A stretch of DNA of 64,000 bases from DAORHV01 sp964448405 (GCA_964448405.1 CAYUVW010000004.1:1-64000); one strand, 5' to 3'. Shown: positions 17,164 through 26,062, counted from the first letter of the stretch. Made by a program: numbers and translations. Notes: generated from the letters alone by a model not told the origin.

Positions 17164-20090
17164 ATGCTGCAGCTGATGCCACAAAAACGGCTCGCCGCAC
17201 TGGCATCGACGTTTCTCGTCGCCGCCTCGGTCTTCGGTGGAATGCATTTCGCCAATGCAGCGGAGCAGTTCTCCATTCAGATTGAGGCTGGACGCGTATT
17301 CGAAATGACCATCGACAGTCAGTTGGCCAAGCCCGAATTCAGCTGGATTCTGACGCGAGACCGCAAATTCATTAATGCGCAGCGTGCCGAATTCTTTCAG
17401 ACACGCCAAACGGTTGCCGGCACCTACGTGTTGGACGTGAACATCCAAGACACCATTAATAACGGAACCGAATACCATGTGTTCGATTTGGTCGTGAACC
17501 CGGCAACGGATGCACCACGGCCGCGACGCCAACTCGACGGACCGCTGAAGGCGGTGCTGAGTGCAGAGCCATGGAATGGCAAAGATACCATTACGCTCCC
17601 GCCCGAAGGCGGGATTGTGCGCCTCGACATGATTCAGTCCACCGGGCAGATCGCAACGTATTCGCTGGATTTGGATACCGGCGTTGACGCCGACGGCGAC
17701 GGCGACCCGGAAAACGACCGCGACAACGCACTGACGGCAGGCGAAAAGGACGCTACGCCGCTGTACGTCCTCATGATGCCCAAAGATTCACCCCGTCGCG
17801 TCATTCTCACAGTGACCGATCCGGACAATACGCAGGTATCGAAGGCTATTTTGAATGTGGCATTCAACGGCATGCAGCCGATTGTCACCACGCCTGGGAC
17901 GACGCCCACAACCGAACCAACAACCGAACCAACATTTTACGGCACCATTTCGGCTGAGAAAAACGGCCTGACGGTTGCGTACGACACGCGCATCGACAGC
18001 GACATTCGCATGAACAAAGAGTTGCTGCTGGAATGGGACTTCGGCGACCGAAGCCGCAGCTTGCTGGACCACCCCATTCACACGTATGTGAAAAGCGGCA
18101 TTTATAACGTGACGCTGACCGTACGCGACATCACCAACGGCCAAGTCGTGATGACTGCAGCGGAAACGGTGCAGGTACAACCGGATACCGTTACGACTCC
18201 CACGCCGACACCAGGTCCGACTCCCACGCCGCCCACCACGCCGATTAAAGTTACTCCGCAGCCGCCGACAAACGGATCTTCGGCCGGAAGCTTCGGCGCC
18301 ATCGTCAAAGTCATTCTTATTGTCTTCTTGCTGCTTGCGCTGGCGGTCGGCATGTTCTTCATCCTGAAGTGGCTGAAGAATAAAACAACGGGCAAGCTCC
18401 AGGACACGCTGGAGAAAATGGAAAACACGCTGGTAGAAAAGCAGGACAAAAAAGAAACTGAAACGAAAGCCTCAACAATGAAGCTCAAGAAAGAGAAAAA
18501 GGAGAAGAAAGATGTCGCCCCGGTCGAATCGCCGATCGTCGAGCCGGTGACAGTCGCTCCTACGCCAAGTGATATTTCGGACCGCGAGACCGCCAAGCCG
18601 GATTTGAAAACCGGTGAAAGCGCACAGGTCGCAACACCACTCGGCTCCGACGACGCCCCGGTCCCGGACTGGCTGAAAGGACAAAAAGCCGAAGCGGCAG
18701 CCCCCGTCGAACAGAAGCCGGCTGAACCACCTGCGCCGTTGGCAGGTGAAACCGCTCCGGTTCCGGATTGGTTGAAGGCTGCATCCGCCACGCCAACCCC
18801 TGCACCGACACCTTCTCCTGAGCCGACACCGGCACCGGAGAATGACCCGGCTGCAATTCCGGATTGGCTGAAAGGCCCGGCACCTACGACTCCTGCGGCA
18901 ACGCCAGAAGTGAAACCTCCTGAACCAGCACCTCTTGCAGGCGATACGGCACCTGTTCCGGATTGGCTGAAGACTGCATCTGCAACGCCTGCTCCCGTCG
19001 AACAGAAGCCGGCTGAACCACCTGCGCCATTGGCAGGTGAAACCGCTCCGGTTCCGGATTGGTTGAAGGCTGCATCCGCCACGCNNNNNNNNNNNNNNNN
19101 NNNNNNNNNNNNNNNNNNNNNNNNNNNNNNNNNNNNNNNNNNNNNNNNNNNNNNNNNNNNNNNNNNNNNNNNNNNNNNNNNNNNTTGGCAGGTGAAACCG
19201 CTCCGGTTCCGGATTGGTTGAAGGCTGCATCCGCCACGCCAACCCCTGCACCGACACCTTCTCCTGAGCCGACACCGGCACCGGAGAATGACCCGGCTGC
19301 AATTCCGGATTGGCTGAAAGGCCCGGCACCTACGACTCCTGCGGCAACGCCAGAAGTGAAACCTCCTGAACCAGCACCTCTTGCAGGCGATACGGCACCT
19401 GTTCCGGATTGGCTGAAGACTGCATCTGCAACGCCTGCTCCCGTCGAACAGAAGCCGGCTGAACCACCTGCGCCATTGGCAGGTGAAACCGCTCCGGTTC
19501 CGGATTGGTTGAAACCAAAAACAACGACAGAGGCGCCCGCCGTCTCGGCACCGGTCACAACTCCTGCGCCTACACCGCCTGCTGTTGCAGCTGCGCCCAC
19601 ACAGGCCGCCGCACCGTCGGCTACCGTCGGCGTAAAACCCAAACAGCAAACCAATCAGGCGCCGAAGCCACAGAATGCCCAGAAGGGCGGCAACCCTCAG
19701 GGCAATCAGCCCAAAGGAACGCAGCCGAACAAGCCGAAGCAGCAACAGCAGCCGAAACAAAAAAACACCCAACCGAACCAACAGCCCAAGCCGCAGAATG
19801 CCCAGAAGGGCGGCAACCCTCAGGGCAATCAGCCCAAAGGAACGCAGCCGAACAAGCCGAAGCAGCAACAGCCAAATCCGTCGAAGCCTGCCGCTGCCAC
19901 TCCGGCACAGCAGGTTGCACAAAAACCCATCGAGGCTGCCAAGCCCGCACCGACTGCAGCACCGCAGCCGGTGACTCCGGCTGTTGAAGAAGCGCCGATT
20001 GCAATCATTAAAGCCGAAAGCATTTCGGTGCAACCGCCGACAACTCCGGCGCCAGCAACGCCTATCGATATTCCGAGGGCGAATTCGTAA
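17164..20090 (+). CDS. PKD-domain membrane protein with tandem PVPDWLK repeats (interrupted by a gap)
   Basis: One gene is split by 100 Ns at 19085-19184. The left part is in frame from 17164 and the right part is in frame to the stop at 20090. Order: signal peptide (1-33, ending FANAA), extracellular beta region, PKD domain (about 257-340, with EWDFGDRSRS), Pro/Thr stalk, membrane helix (about 377-400), Lys/Glu coiled region, then a long Pro/Ala-rich cytoplasmic tail. The tail repeats A-P/A-V/I-PDWLK in 97-residue units, followed by two Gln/Asn/Lys-rich 41-residue units. Function is unknown. The pilin-like gene upstream suggests a surface assembly. A TTG at 17149 is a less likely start. Confidence 0.8.
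18739..19500 (+). repeat. 291-bp tandem repeat (97 codons)
   Basis: The block beginning TTGGCAGGTGAAACCGC recurs at 18739, 19030, 19185 and near 19476, giving a period of 291 bp on both sides of the gap. Copies are almost identical. The last 55 bases before the gap (19030-19084) equal the first 55 after it (19185-19239). Confidence 0.9.
19085..19184. other. Assembly gap (100 N) in the tandem repeat
   Basis: Exactly 100 Ns, so a placeholder of unknown size. The identical 55-base flanks suggest the two contigs overlap or are separated by whole 291-bp units, so repeat number is not known. Confidence 0.95.
19671..19873 (+). repeat. Second tandem repeat, 123-bp period
   Basis: About 79 identical bases starting CAGAATGCCCAGAAGGGC occur at 19671 and 19794. 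They encode the Gln/Asn/Lys-rich segment QNAQKGGNPQGNQPKGTQPN in the tail of the PKD protein. Confidence 0.85.
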
Positions 20091-20093
20091 GGA

Positions 20094-20699
20094 CTAGGAT
20101 TTCTGCCCTAGTACGTACCACGCCTCGCGTCGAAGAATGCGAAAGCCGTGCTCTATCATCAGCTCTGCCTCGCGTTCTACAGAGCCTGGCTTTGCTTTTA
20201 CCCAAGGCAACAGCATTGCGCCGTCCGCTCGCAGCACCCTGTGCATTTCGCGATAAAAGCGCGTCGAATCTTTACGGTGATTCAAAAATGCGATCCCGGT
20301 ACACAAATCGAACCGCTGCGATGCGAACGGCAGCGCTTCGAAATCTGCGCACACCGCTTGTCCTTCGCCAATGCGACCATGATCCATGGCATAGCGCATC
20401 CAGGCGGCACGAACATCCACTCCTACCAGGGAAAGTTGCGGCAGTTCGCGCAAACGCTGTGTGACGATACCCGTGCCCATGGCGATTTCGAGCACGTCAT
20501 GGAAAGGCAGCGACTGACGGATATCGCCAACAAGGTCGCGCACCACGCAGGCAATCTGGTCCCGTCCACGAGAAAGGACGAAGGCATCGTATTCGGCAGC
20601 GGTCACGCTCGGATCATTGCGCTCAATACGCTCACGCAGCAGTCGCTGCGCCTCGGTAGGCTCGGCCAGTTCACCGGAATGCGGATGCGCTGTGTCCAT
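20094..20699 (-). CDS. SAM-dependent methyltransferase, class I
   Basis: The 201-residue protein has a Rossmann methyltransferase core: motif I VLEIAMGTGIVTQRL, motif II VGVDV, acidic motif ADFEALPFASQRFDLCTG and LREM/VLRADGAMLLPW. This matches methyltransferase domain 11/25 proteins; the substrate is unknown. An upstream start at 20807 would overlap the tRNA-His gene, so I chose ATG 20699, which follows a TACTCT box by about 14 bases. It ends 3 bases from the convergent PKD gene. Confidence 0.85.
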   Translation of the reverse strand: MDTAHPHSGELAEPTEAQRLLRERIERNDPSVTAAEYDAFVLSRGRDQIACVVRDLVGDIRQSLPFHDVLEIAMGTGIVTQRLRELPQLSLVGVDVRAAWMRYAMDHGRIGEGQAVCADFEALPFASQRFDLCTGIAFLNHRKDSTRFYREMHRVLRADGAMLLPWVKAKPGSVEREAELMIEHGFRILRREAWYVLGQKS

Positions 20700-20762
20700 A
20701 AAAAAGGACGACAGAGTAGCACTATGCCGTGCTTTCAGGATGTCGATGCTGTCTTTTTTGAC

Positions 20763-20841
20763 TGGGGCGAGCGACGGGACTCGAACCCGCGACCCTCTGG
20801 ACCACAACCAGATGCTCTAACCAAGCTGAGCTACGCTCGCC
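20763..20841 (-). tRNA. tRNA-His (anticodon GTG)
   Basis: On the - strand the extra G(-1) pairs with C73, the histidine identity feature. The acceptor GCGAGCG pairs with CGCTCGC, the anticodon loop is TTGTGGT, and CCA is encoded. A TATGCT -10 box lies at 20854-20859. It is divergent from hisS. Confidence 0.96.
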
Positions 20842-20943
20842 ACGGGCGCAGGCAGCATACATGCGGTTTGCCCCGAACGGAAGACCGCCAGAAGCCCTAG
20901 GAAAGGCCCCTCGGCGAGACTGGACTTTGTGGCACCGAGTTGG

Positions 20944-20981
20944 TACACTGCCCGTCTGTGAATCGCGTGGTTTAACGCGAT
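20944..20981 (+). promoter_or_regulatory. hisS promoter and leader hairpin
   Basis: Extended -10 TGG-TACACT (20944-20949) with a weak TGGACT 17 bases upstream. The leader of about 43 bases contains a perfect 7-bp hairpin, ATCGCGT (20962-20968) and ACGCGAT (20975-20981). Confidence 0.55.
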
Positions 20982-20998
20982 CATTCCAATTTCTTCTT

Positions 20999-22348
20999 AT
21001 GGGTCAGCCCAAATTCAGGTCTCCGCGTGGCGTCAACGATGTGCTGCCGCTCGATCACCAGTTCTTCACGTACATCAAGAAGGCCGTGCGTCATCGCGCG
21101 CGCCAAGCCGGTTTCAAGCGTATCGATCCTCCGATGTTCGAGGAGCGTGCCTTGTTCGAGCGCTCCATTGGAGCGGTCACCGACGTGGTGGAAAAGGAGC
21201 TGTTTGCCGTCAGCAAGAAAGGTGCCGAAGATGCCTCGGAGTTCGCACTGCGTCCCGAGTTCACCGCCGGTATCTGCCGCAGCTACTTAGAAAACGGCAT
21301 GGACCAGCTCCCGCAGCCGGTCGAGCTGTACGCCATCGGACCGTGTTTCCGCTACGACCGTCCGCAAAAAGGCCGCTACCGCCAATTCCACCAATTCGAC
21401 TTCGAAGTACTCGGCATCTCCGATCCGTCCATCGATGCCCAGCTCATTCACGCGCTGGCTAAAATCTTCCAGGACCTGCAAATCAGCGACCGCCTGACGC
21501 TGCAGCTGAATAACATCGGCTCAGCCGAGGACCGCAAGAAGTACGTGGAGGCGCTGAAAGACTACTTCGTCGGAAAGGAACGCAACTTGCCCGAGCAGGA
21601 CCGCGCCCGATTGCAGAGCAATCCCATGCGCATTCTGGATTCCAAGGAAGAAGACACGCAAATCTTGCTGAAAATGGCCCCGACCATGGAGCAGTTCATT
21701 AGCGAAGAGAGCAAGAAATACCACGAAACGTTGCTCGACTACCTGAAGGAACTCGGCATTTCGTACGTTTTGAACCCCACGCTGGTACGCGGACTGGACT
21801 ACTACAATCAGACCGTGTTCGAGTTCTGGGACAAATCCACCGGCGCGCAGAACGCGGTGGGAGGAGGAGGACGTTTCGATGGACTGATTGAGACTCTTGG
21901 CGGCAAGCCGACTCCGGCTGTTGGCTTTGCAGTAGGTATGGAGCGCGTGATGTGGCACATGCAGGAAGCCGGCGTGAAAGCTCCGGACAAAGACCAAGTG
22001 GACGTCTTCGTTGCACAGCTGGGTCCCGAAGCAAAAAAGAAGTGCTTGCCGCTTGTCAGTAAGCTTCGCGACCTGGGCGTGCACACGGTGGGTGCGCTCG
22101 GCGAAGCCAGCCTGAAGAGCCAAATGCGCTTGGCAGACCGCTTCCAGGCCCGCTACACGCTGCTCTTGGGGCAACTGGAGGTGAAGAACAACAAGATCAT
22201 CCTGCGCGACATGGCCGCCGGAAAGCAGAAGGAAATCGCCTTCGACAAAGCAGTGGCCGAAGTCACCAAGCTCCTTGGCATCGAAAACTTAGACACGTAT
22301 TCCATGAAGGACAAACTCGGAGAATTCTCGGACCCAGGAGAAGGCTAG
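20999..22348 (+). CDS. hisS: Histidyl-tRNA synthetase
   Basis: HisRS charges tRNA-His. The 449-residue class-II enzyme has motif 1 near residues 55-70, motif 2 GPCFRYDRPQKGRYRQFHQFD, the His-A motif RGLDYYNQTVFEFW and motif 3 AVGFAVGMERV, then the anticodon-binding domain. The ATG at 20999 gives the canonical MGQPKFRSPRGVNDVLP. Its divergent neighbour is the tRNA-His gene, its own substrate. A bidirectional terminator follows. Confidence 0.97.
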   Translation: MGQPKFRSPRGVNDVLPLDHQFFTYIKKAVRHRARQAGFKRIDPPMFEERALFERSIGAVTDVVEKELFAVSKKGAEDASEFALRPEFTAGICRSYLENGMDQLPQPVELYAIGPCFRYDRPQKGRYRQFHQFDFEVLGISDPSIDAQLIHALAKIFQDLQISDRLTLQLNNIGSAEDRKKYVEALKDYFVGKERNLPEQDRARLQSNPMRILDSKEEDTQILLKMAPTMEQFISEESKKYHETLLDYLKELGISYVLNPTLVRGLDYYNQTVFEFWDKSTGAQNAVGGGGRFDGLIETLGGKPTPAVGFAVGMERVMWHMQEAGVKAPDKDQVDVFVAQLGPEAKKKCLPLVSKLRDLGVHTVGALGEASLKSQMRLADRFQARYTLLLGQLEVKNNKIILRDMAAGKQKEIAFDKAVAEVTKLLGIENLDTYSMKDKLGEFSDPGEG

Positions 22349-22368
22349 GCCAACCGATCACCGACTAC

Positions 22369-22400
22369 AAAAAAAGCGGAGATTGCTCTCCGCTTTTTTC
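22369..22400. terminator. Bidirectional terminator between hisS and csp
   Basis: An A-run, GCGGAGA, loop TTGC, TCTCCGC, then a T-run. The perfect 7-bp stem has A and T tracts on both sides, so it can stop transcription both ways. Confidence 0.92.
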
Positions 22401-22422
22401 TTGATTGCTTGGATTGTAGCAA

Positions 22423-22617
22423 TTAGGCAGCAACAACGTTGCCGGCCTTCGGACCCTTGGGGCCCTGCTCGAGGTCGAACGAGACAGCCTGTCCGATCTG
22501 CAGGTTGTCGAACTGTCCACCGCAAGCGCTGTGGTGAAAGAACACGTCGTCGGATCCTTCGACGGTGATGAAACCAAAGCCCTTGTCGGTCTTGGTCTTG
22601 ATAGTACCCGTAGCCAT
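22423..22617 (-). CDS. Cold-shock protein, CspA family
   Basis: A 64-residue cold-shock domain protein that binds single-stranded RNA and DNA. RNP1 is KGFGFITV and RNP2 is DVFFHHSA, in the usual order. Length fits the family (65-70). It faces hisS across the shared terminator. No clear promoter is seen; the spacer to gyrB is about 210 bases. Confidence 0.95.
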   Translation of the reverse strand: MATGTIKTKTDKGFGFITVEGSDDVFFHHSACGGQFDNLQIGQAVSFDLEQGPKGPKAGNVVAA

Positions 22618-22772
22618 GGGTTAAGAGGGAGAAAAAGTAGAACTGTAGAAAGAAAAGTCTTTACTACGCACTCAGCCTAGGGGTTCTGTAGGAAAGCGCA
22701 AGCTAATCGCATGGAAAGCTCGTAGAAGACCACTGTAGCACCTCTTCGTCCTCACCAATCACTGAGACGCAG

Positions 22773-22821
22773 CCAAAGAAGCCTCCCTCACACTATAGGG
22801 CGAGGAAGAAGGCTTCGTTGG
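22773..22821 (-). terminator. Imperfect hairpin downstream of gyrB
   Basis: CCAAAGAAGCC (22773-22783) pairs with GGCTTCGTTGG (22811-22821) with one mismatch, and inner CCTC/GAGG adds to the stem. It begins 10 bases after the gyrB stop. There is no U-run. Confidence 0.45.
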
Positions 22822-22830
22822 TCATATGTA

Positions 22831-24906
22831 CTAAATATCCAGGTTCTTCACACCCTTGGCATGGGTCTGAATGAACTTCTTGCGCGGCGCAACGTCGGCA
22901 CCCATTAAGGTGGTGAAGATCGAGTTGGCGGCTTCGGCATCCTCCATGGTCACGCGCAGCATGGTGCGGCGCTCCGGATCCATGGTGGTGTCCCAGAGCT
23001 GCTCGGGGTTCATTTCACCAAGACCCTTGTAGCGCTGGATACCCGGCTTGCGGCTCTTGGGCTTGGCCTCGACTGCGCCCTTCTTGCCTTTGCCTTTGGC
23101 AGTCGGCTGCTCTTCCTCGGCTTCGGCTTCGGGTGCCTCGGCGCCCGGTTCCTCGGTCTGGCTCTCCTCCAAATCCTGCGCGCCGATCCCCCACTCCTTC
23201 AGCGTCTTTTCTTTATCGGCATCGTTGAACACGTAGCGGATCTCCTTGCCGAGCTGAATTTTATAGAGCGGCGGCTGTGCGATGTAGAGGTGGCCCTGGT
23301 TGATGAGCTCCGGGAAGTGACGGAAGAAGAACGTCATGAGCAGCGTGCGGATGTGCGCGCCGTCGACGTCGGCGTCGGTCATGATCACAATGCGGTCGTA
23401 GCGCAACTTGCTCATGTCCTTCACTTCGCCGATACCCACGCCCATGGCGATGATGAGCGACTTGATTTCGTTGTTGCCGAGCATTTTGTCCAAACGGGCC
23501 TGCTCGACGTTCAGGATTTTGCCGCGGATGGGCAGAATGGCCTGGAACTCGCGGTTGCGGCCTTGCTTGGCGGAGCCTCCGGCGGAGTCACCCTCTACGA
23601 TGTACAGCTCACATTCGCTGGGGTCCTTGGAGCTGCAGTCGGCCAACTTGCCGGGCAGTGTCATGCCTTCCAATGCACCCTTGCGGATGACGGCGTCACG
23701 GGCGGCGCGGGCGGCCAAGCGAGCGCGGGCAGCAAGCAAACACTTGCCGATGACCTCGCGTGCATCGCCGGGGTGCTCTTCGAAGTACTCAGCCAGCTTC
23801 TCGTTCACTGCGGTCTCCACGACCGTCTTCATTTCGGCGTTGCCAAGCTTGCTCTTGGTTTGACCTTCGAACTGCGGTTCGCGCAGGCGCACCGAGATGA
23901 CGGCGGCGAGTCCTTCGCGCACGTCTTCGGCGGTGAGGTTCTCCTCCTTCTCTTTCAGGATCTGCTCCTTGCGGGCGTAGGCATTGATGGTGCGCGTGAG
24001 GGCGGCCTTGAAACCGGTCATGTGCGATCCACCTTCCGTGGTGTGGATGTTGTTGGCGAACGAAATGGTCTGCTCCTGGAACGCCTGGCTGTACTGCATG
24101 CCGATTTCCACGAAGCCTTCCTCGCTGTCTTTCTCGAACCAAATGACTTCACCGATTGTTTGCTGATCGTGGTTCAGATGGCGGACGTATGCGCCGACTC
24201 CTCCTTGGAAGGAGAAACGGTACAAGCGTGGCAGGTTCACGTCTTCCTCGGGGCGCTTCTCGCGCTCATCCATAATGGAGATAGTGATACCGCGCGTGAG
24301 GTAGCACTGCTGACGGAAACGAGACATGAGCGTGGTCAGACTGAAGACCAGTGTGTCGAAGATTTCGTCATCGAGCTGGAACGTAATCTTGGTACCGCGC
24401 TTGTCGGTCTTGCCGACCGGTTTTACATCGGCCTTGGGCTTGCCGCGGACGTACTCTTGCATGTGGATCTTGCCACCTTGGAATACCTCGGCCTTCATGT
24501 AGCTGGACAACGCGTTCACTACAGAGGAACCCACGCCGTGCAAACCTCCGGATACTTTGTAACCCGATTCATCGCCGCCGAATTTTCCACCTGCATGCAG
24601 AACGGTAAGCACCGTCTCCAACGCAGATTTCTTGGTTTTGGGGTGAATGTCGACCGGAATACCGCGACCGTTGTCTTCGACGCTCACGGAGCCGTTGTCG
24701 TGCAACATGACAGTGATGTGCGACGCATGGCCGGCCATAGCTTCGTCGATGGAGTTGTCGACGATTTCGTACACACAGTGGTGCAGACCGCGTTGGTCCG
24801 TAGAACCGATATACATACCCGGACGCTTGCGCACCGGCTCCAGTCCCTCAAGAACTTGGATTTTATCTGCTCCGTAACTTGTGGAAGTTTTATCCTTATC
24901 AGCCAT
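22831..24906 (-). CDS. gyrB: DNA gyrase subunit B
   Basis: GyrB supplies the ATPase and TOPRIM parts of type-IIA gyrase. The 691-residue protein shows the GHKL sites EIVDNSIDEA, VEDNGRGIP and GLHGVGSSVVNALS, the transducer, TOPRIM motifs VEGDSAGGSAKQGRNREFQA and MTDADVDGAHIRTL, and QRYKGLGEMNPEQLW with end KNLDI. An acidic-then-basic low-complexity insert of about 45 residues (23047-23180) sits just before QRYKGLGEM. The ATG at 24906 gives MADKDKTSTSYGADKIQVLEG; an upstream ATG at 24936 is less likely. Confidence 0.95.
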   Translation of the reverse strand: MADKDKTSTSYGADKIQVLEGLEPVRKRPGMYIGSTDQRGLHHCVYEIVDNSIDEAMAGHASHITVMLHDNGSVSVEDNGRGIPVDIHPKTKKSALETVLTVLHAGGKFGGDESGYKVSGGLHGVGSSVVNALSSYMKAEVFQGGKIHMQEYVRGKPKADVKPVGKTDKRGTKITFQLDDEIFDTLVFSLTTLMSRFRQQCYLTRGITISIMDEREKRPEEDVNLPRLYRFSFQGGVGAYVRHLNHDQQTIGEVIWFEKDSEEGFVEIGMQYSQAFQEQTISFANNIHTTEGGSHMTGFKAALTRTINAYARKEQILKEKEENLTAEDVREGLAAVISVRLREPQFEGQTKSKLGNAEMKTVVETAVNEKLAEYFEEHPGDAREVIGKCLLAARARLAARAARDAVIRKGALEGMTLPGKLADCSSKDPSECELYIVEGDSAGGSAKQGRNREFQAILPIRGKILNVEQARLDKMLGNNEIKSLIIAMGVGIGEVKDMSKLRYDRIVIMTDADVDGAHIRTLLMTFFFRHFPELINQGHLYIAQPPLYKIQLGKEIRYVFNDADKEKTLKEWGIGAQDLEESQTEEPGAEAPEAEAEEEQPTAKGKGKKGAVEAKPKSRKPGIQRYKGLGEMNPEQLWDTTMDPERRTMLRVTMEDAEAANSIFTTLMGADVAPRKKFIQTHAKGVKNLDI

Positions 24907-25051
24907 GGGAAAACGGTATGGGAAAGTGTCCCGCACAGTGTAGGGACAGACACGAGCGGAAGCAATGCATGGAATGCGTCAAACTGCCGTACACAGCCGA
25001 TATTTGACGGATTTAAATAAATAGTTATTAGTACTATTTTGTGAACTCCTG

Positions 25052-25057
25052 TACTAT
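25052..25057 (+). promoter_or_regulatory. Promoter of the csrA-like gene with direct repeat
   Basis: TG-TACTAT (25052-25057) is the best -10. The heptamer GTACTAT occurs at 25031-25037 and again at 25051-25057, 20 bases apart, which may be an operator or a tandem -10. The leader to the ATG is about 80 bases and holds GGA at 25093, 25099 and 25133. Confidence 0.5.
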
Positions 25058-25131
25058 GGGCGCACGCCACCAAAACGCTGATCGATCCGTTCGGATGCGG
25101 AAAGACTCGTATAGGTAGCGCCATGGCACAC

Positions 25132-25137
25132 AAGGAG
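25132..25137 (+). promoter_or_regulatory. Shine-Dalgarno of the csrA-like gene
   Basis: AAGGAG ends 7 bases before the ATG at 25145. It is one of only two good Shine-Dalgarno sites seen in the window and contains the GGA core bound by CsrA proteins. Confidence 0.7.
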
Positions 25138-25144
25138 TACCGCC

Positions 25145-25357
25145 ATGTTGGTTCTGACCAGGAAGAAGAAGGGTGACCAGATTACGTTCCCCGGGTTGGG
25201 GATCACGGTCACCGTCCTCGGTAACGGCCGCTACGGCATCGAGGCACCTGCGGATGTGGGTATCGGAAGGGGTCACTGCGATCCCTCAACCCTCGGGGCT
25301 ACTGAGCCCCGCGATACCAAGTCGACCCTTGGGGACGACGAGAACCCACAACCGTGA
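25145..25357 (+). CDS. Divergent CsrA-like RNA-binding protein (70 aa)
   Basis: CsrA dimers bind GGA hairpins over ribosome binding sites and change translation. The N-terminal 45 residues follow the CsrA pattern: beta-1 MLVLTRK, beta-2/3 ITFPGLGITVTVLG, beta-4 RYGIEAP and beta-5 DVGIGRGH. The key Leu4, Arg6 and the beta-5 Arg (Arg44 in E. coli) are kept. The beta-3/beta-4 turn is about four residues shorter, Glu45 is replaced by Gly, and the C-terminal helix is replaced by a polar tail. The gene has a real Shine-Dalgarno and its own terminator. Activity is inferred. Confidence 0.7.
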   Translation: MLVLTRKKKGDQITFPGLGITVTVLGNGRYGIEAPADVGIGRGHCDPSTLGATEPRDTKSTLGDDENPQP

Positions 25358-25419
25358 ATGAGCAGATCTTCCACATTTTCCATCCGGCATGGCTTTGGGC
25401 AGACGGACCAGAGCCGCCA

Positions 25420-25457
25420 TGAGGGAGTCGCACGGTTGCGACTCCCTCTATTTTTTG
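25420..25457 (+). terminator. Terminator of the csrA-like gene
   Basis: GAGGGAGTCGCA, loop CGGT, TGCGACTCCCTC, then TATTTTTT: a perfect 12-bp stem with U-run. Confidence 0.95.
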
Positions 25458-25472
25458 CCTGAAGAACGCGCC

Positions 25473-25501
25473 TTGTGCGGGTTCGGCGCATCCAGTAGAA
25501 T
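25473..25501 (+). promoter_or_regulatory. greA promoter
   Basis: TTGTGC (25473-25478), 17 bases, TAGAAT (25496-25501). The -10 ends 9 bases before the greA ATG, so the leader is 2-3 bases at most. Confidence 0.75.
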
Positions 25502-25510
25502 CCGTGCGCT

Positions 25511-26023
25511 ATGAGCACCCCAACCACCACGTTCGCCGACGGCGAAGAGATGCTGATCACAAAAGAAGGTTTGAAGAAATTGAAGGAAGAACTCGATTTC
25601 CTGAAGACCACCAAGCGCCAGGAAATTGCCGATCGCTTGAAGGACGCCATCTCCTACGGTGACTTGTCCGAGAACGCCGAATACGAAGAAGCCAAGAACG
25701 ACCAGGCGTTCATTGAAGGACGCATCTTGGAACTCGAGAATCAGATCAAGAATGCAAAAATCATTGTCGAAGGATCACAGAACAAAGCCGCGAAGAGCAA
25801 AACCATCGATATCGGTTCCACGGTCACGGTTCGCAACAAAACCGATGACGACGAACCTGAAACGTACACCATTGTCGGTAGCATGGAGGCCGACCCCATC
25901 GACCACAAAATCAGCAACGAGTCCCCCATCGGTCGCGCTCTGCTCGGCCATGAAAAAGGAGACACTGTGGACGTGGACGCTCCGGCAGGAAAGTTCAAGT
26001 ACGAAATCTTGAAGGTCGCGTAG
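25511..26023 (+). CDS. greA: Transcription elongation factor GreA
   Basis: GreA enters the RNA polymerase secondary channel and stimulates cleavage of backtracked RNA. The 170-residue protein has the N-terminal coiled coil (about 14-90) with its acidic tip (DLSENAEYEEAKNDQ) and the C-terminal FKBP-like domain (ESPIGRALLGHEKGDTV). It has about 13 extra residues at the N-terminus compared with typical GreA; an internal ATG at residue 14 would give the usual length. The promoter spacing supports the first ATG. Confidence 0.95.
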   Translation: MSTPTTTFADGEEMLITKEGLKKLKEELDFLKTTKRQEIADRLKDAISYGDLSENAEYEEAKNDQAFIEGRILELENQIKNAKIIVEGSQNKAAKSKTIDIGSTVTVRNKTDDDEPETYTIVGSMEADPIDHKISNESPIGRALLGHEKGDTVDVDAPAGKFKYEILKVA

Positions 26024-26062
26024 GCGATCCGCGAATCTCTTTCGCTACAGTGCACTTCAACC

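Noticed and set aside
19059..19221. Frameshift in the PKD gene at the gap
   Set aside because: The apparent change of frame comes from the arbitrary 100-N gap length; both sides are in frame when joined in register.
18102..20033. Long - strand open frame opposite the repeat gene
   Set aside because: Caused by the repeat and high G+C; it spans the gap and has no coherent domains, while the + strand gene has a signal peptide, PKD domain and membrane helix.
20700..20807. N-terminal extension of the methyltransferase
   Set aside because: It would overlap the tRNA-His gene; the shorter start at 20699 keeps the whole methyltransferase fold.
22790..22804. ACTATAGGGCGA, similar to the end of a T7 promoter
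   Set aside because: Only about 12 bases match and it lies within a natural imperfect hairpin, so vector contamination is not supported.
23290..25020. Long + strand open frame (576 codons) opposite gyrB
   Set aside because: Antisense to a full-length gyrB with intact motifs; no independent signals.
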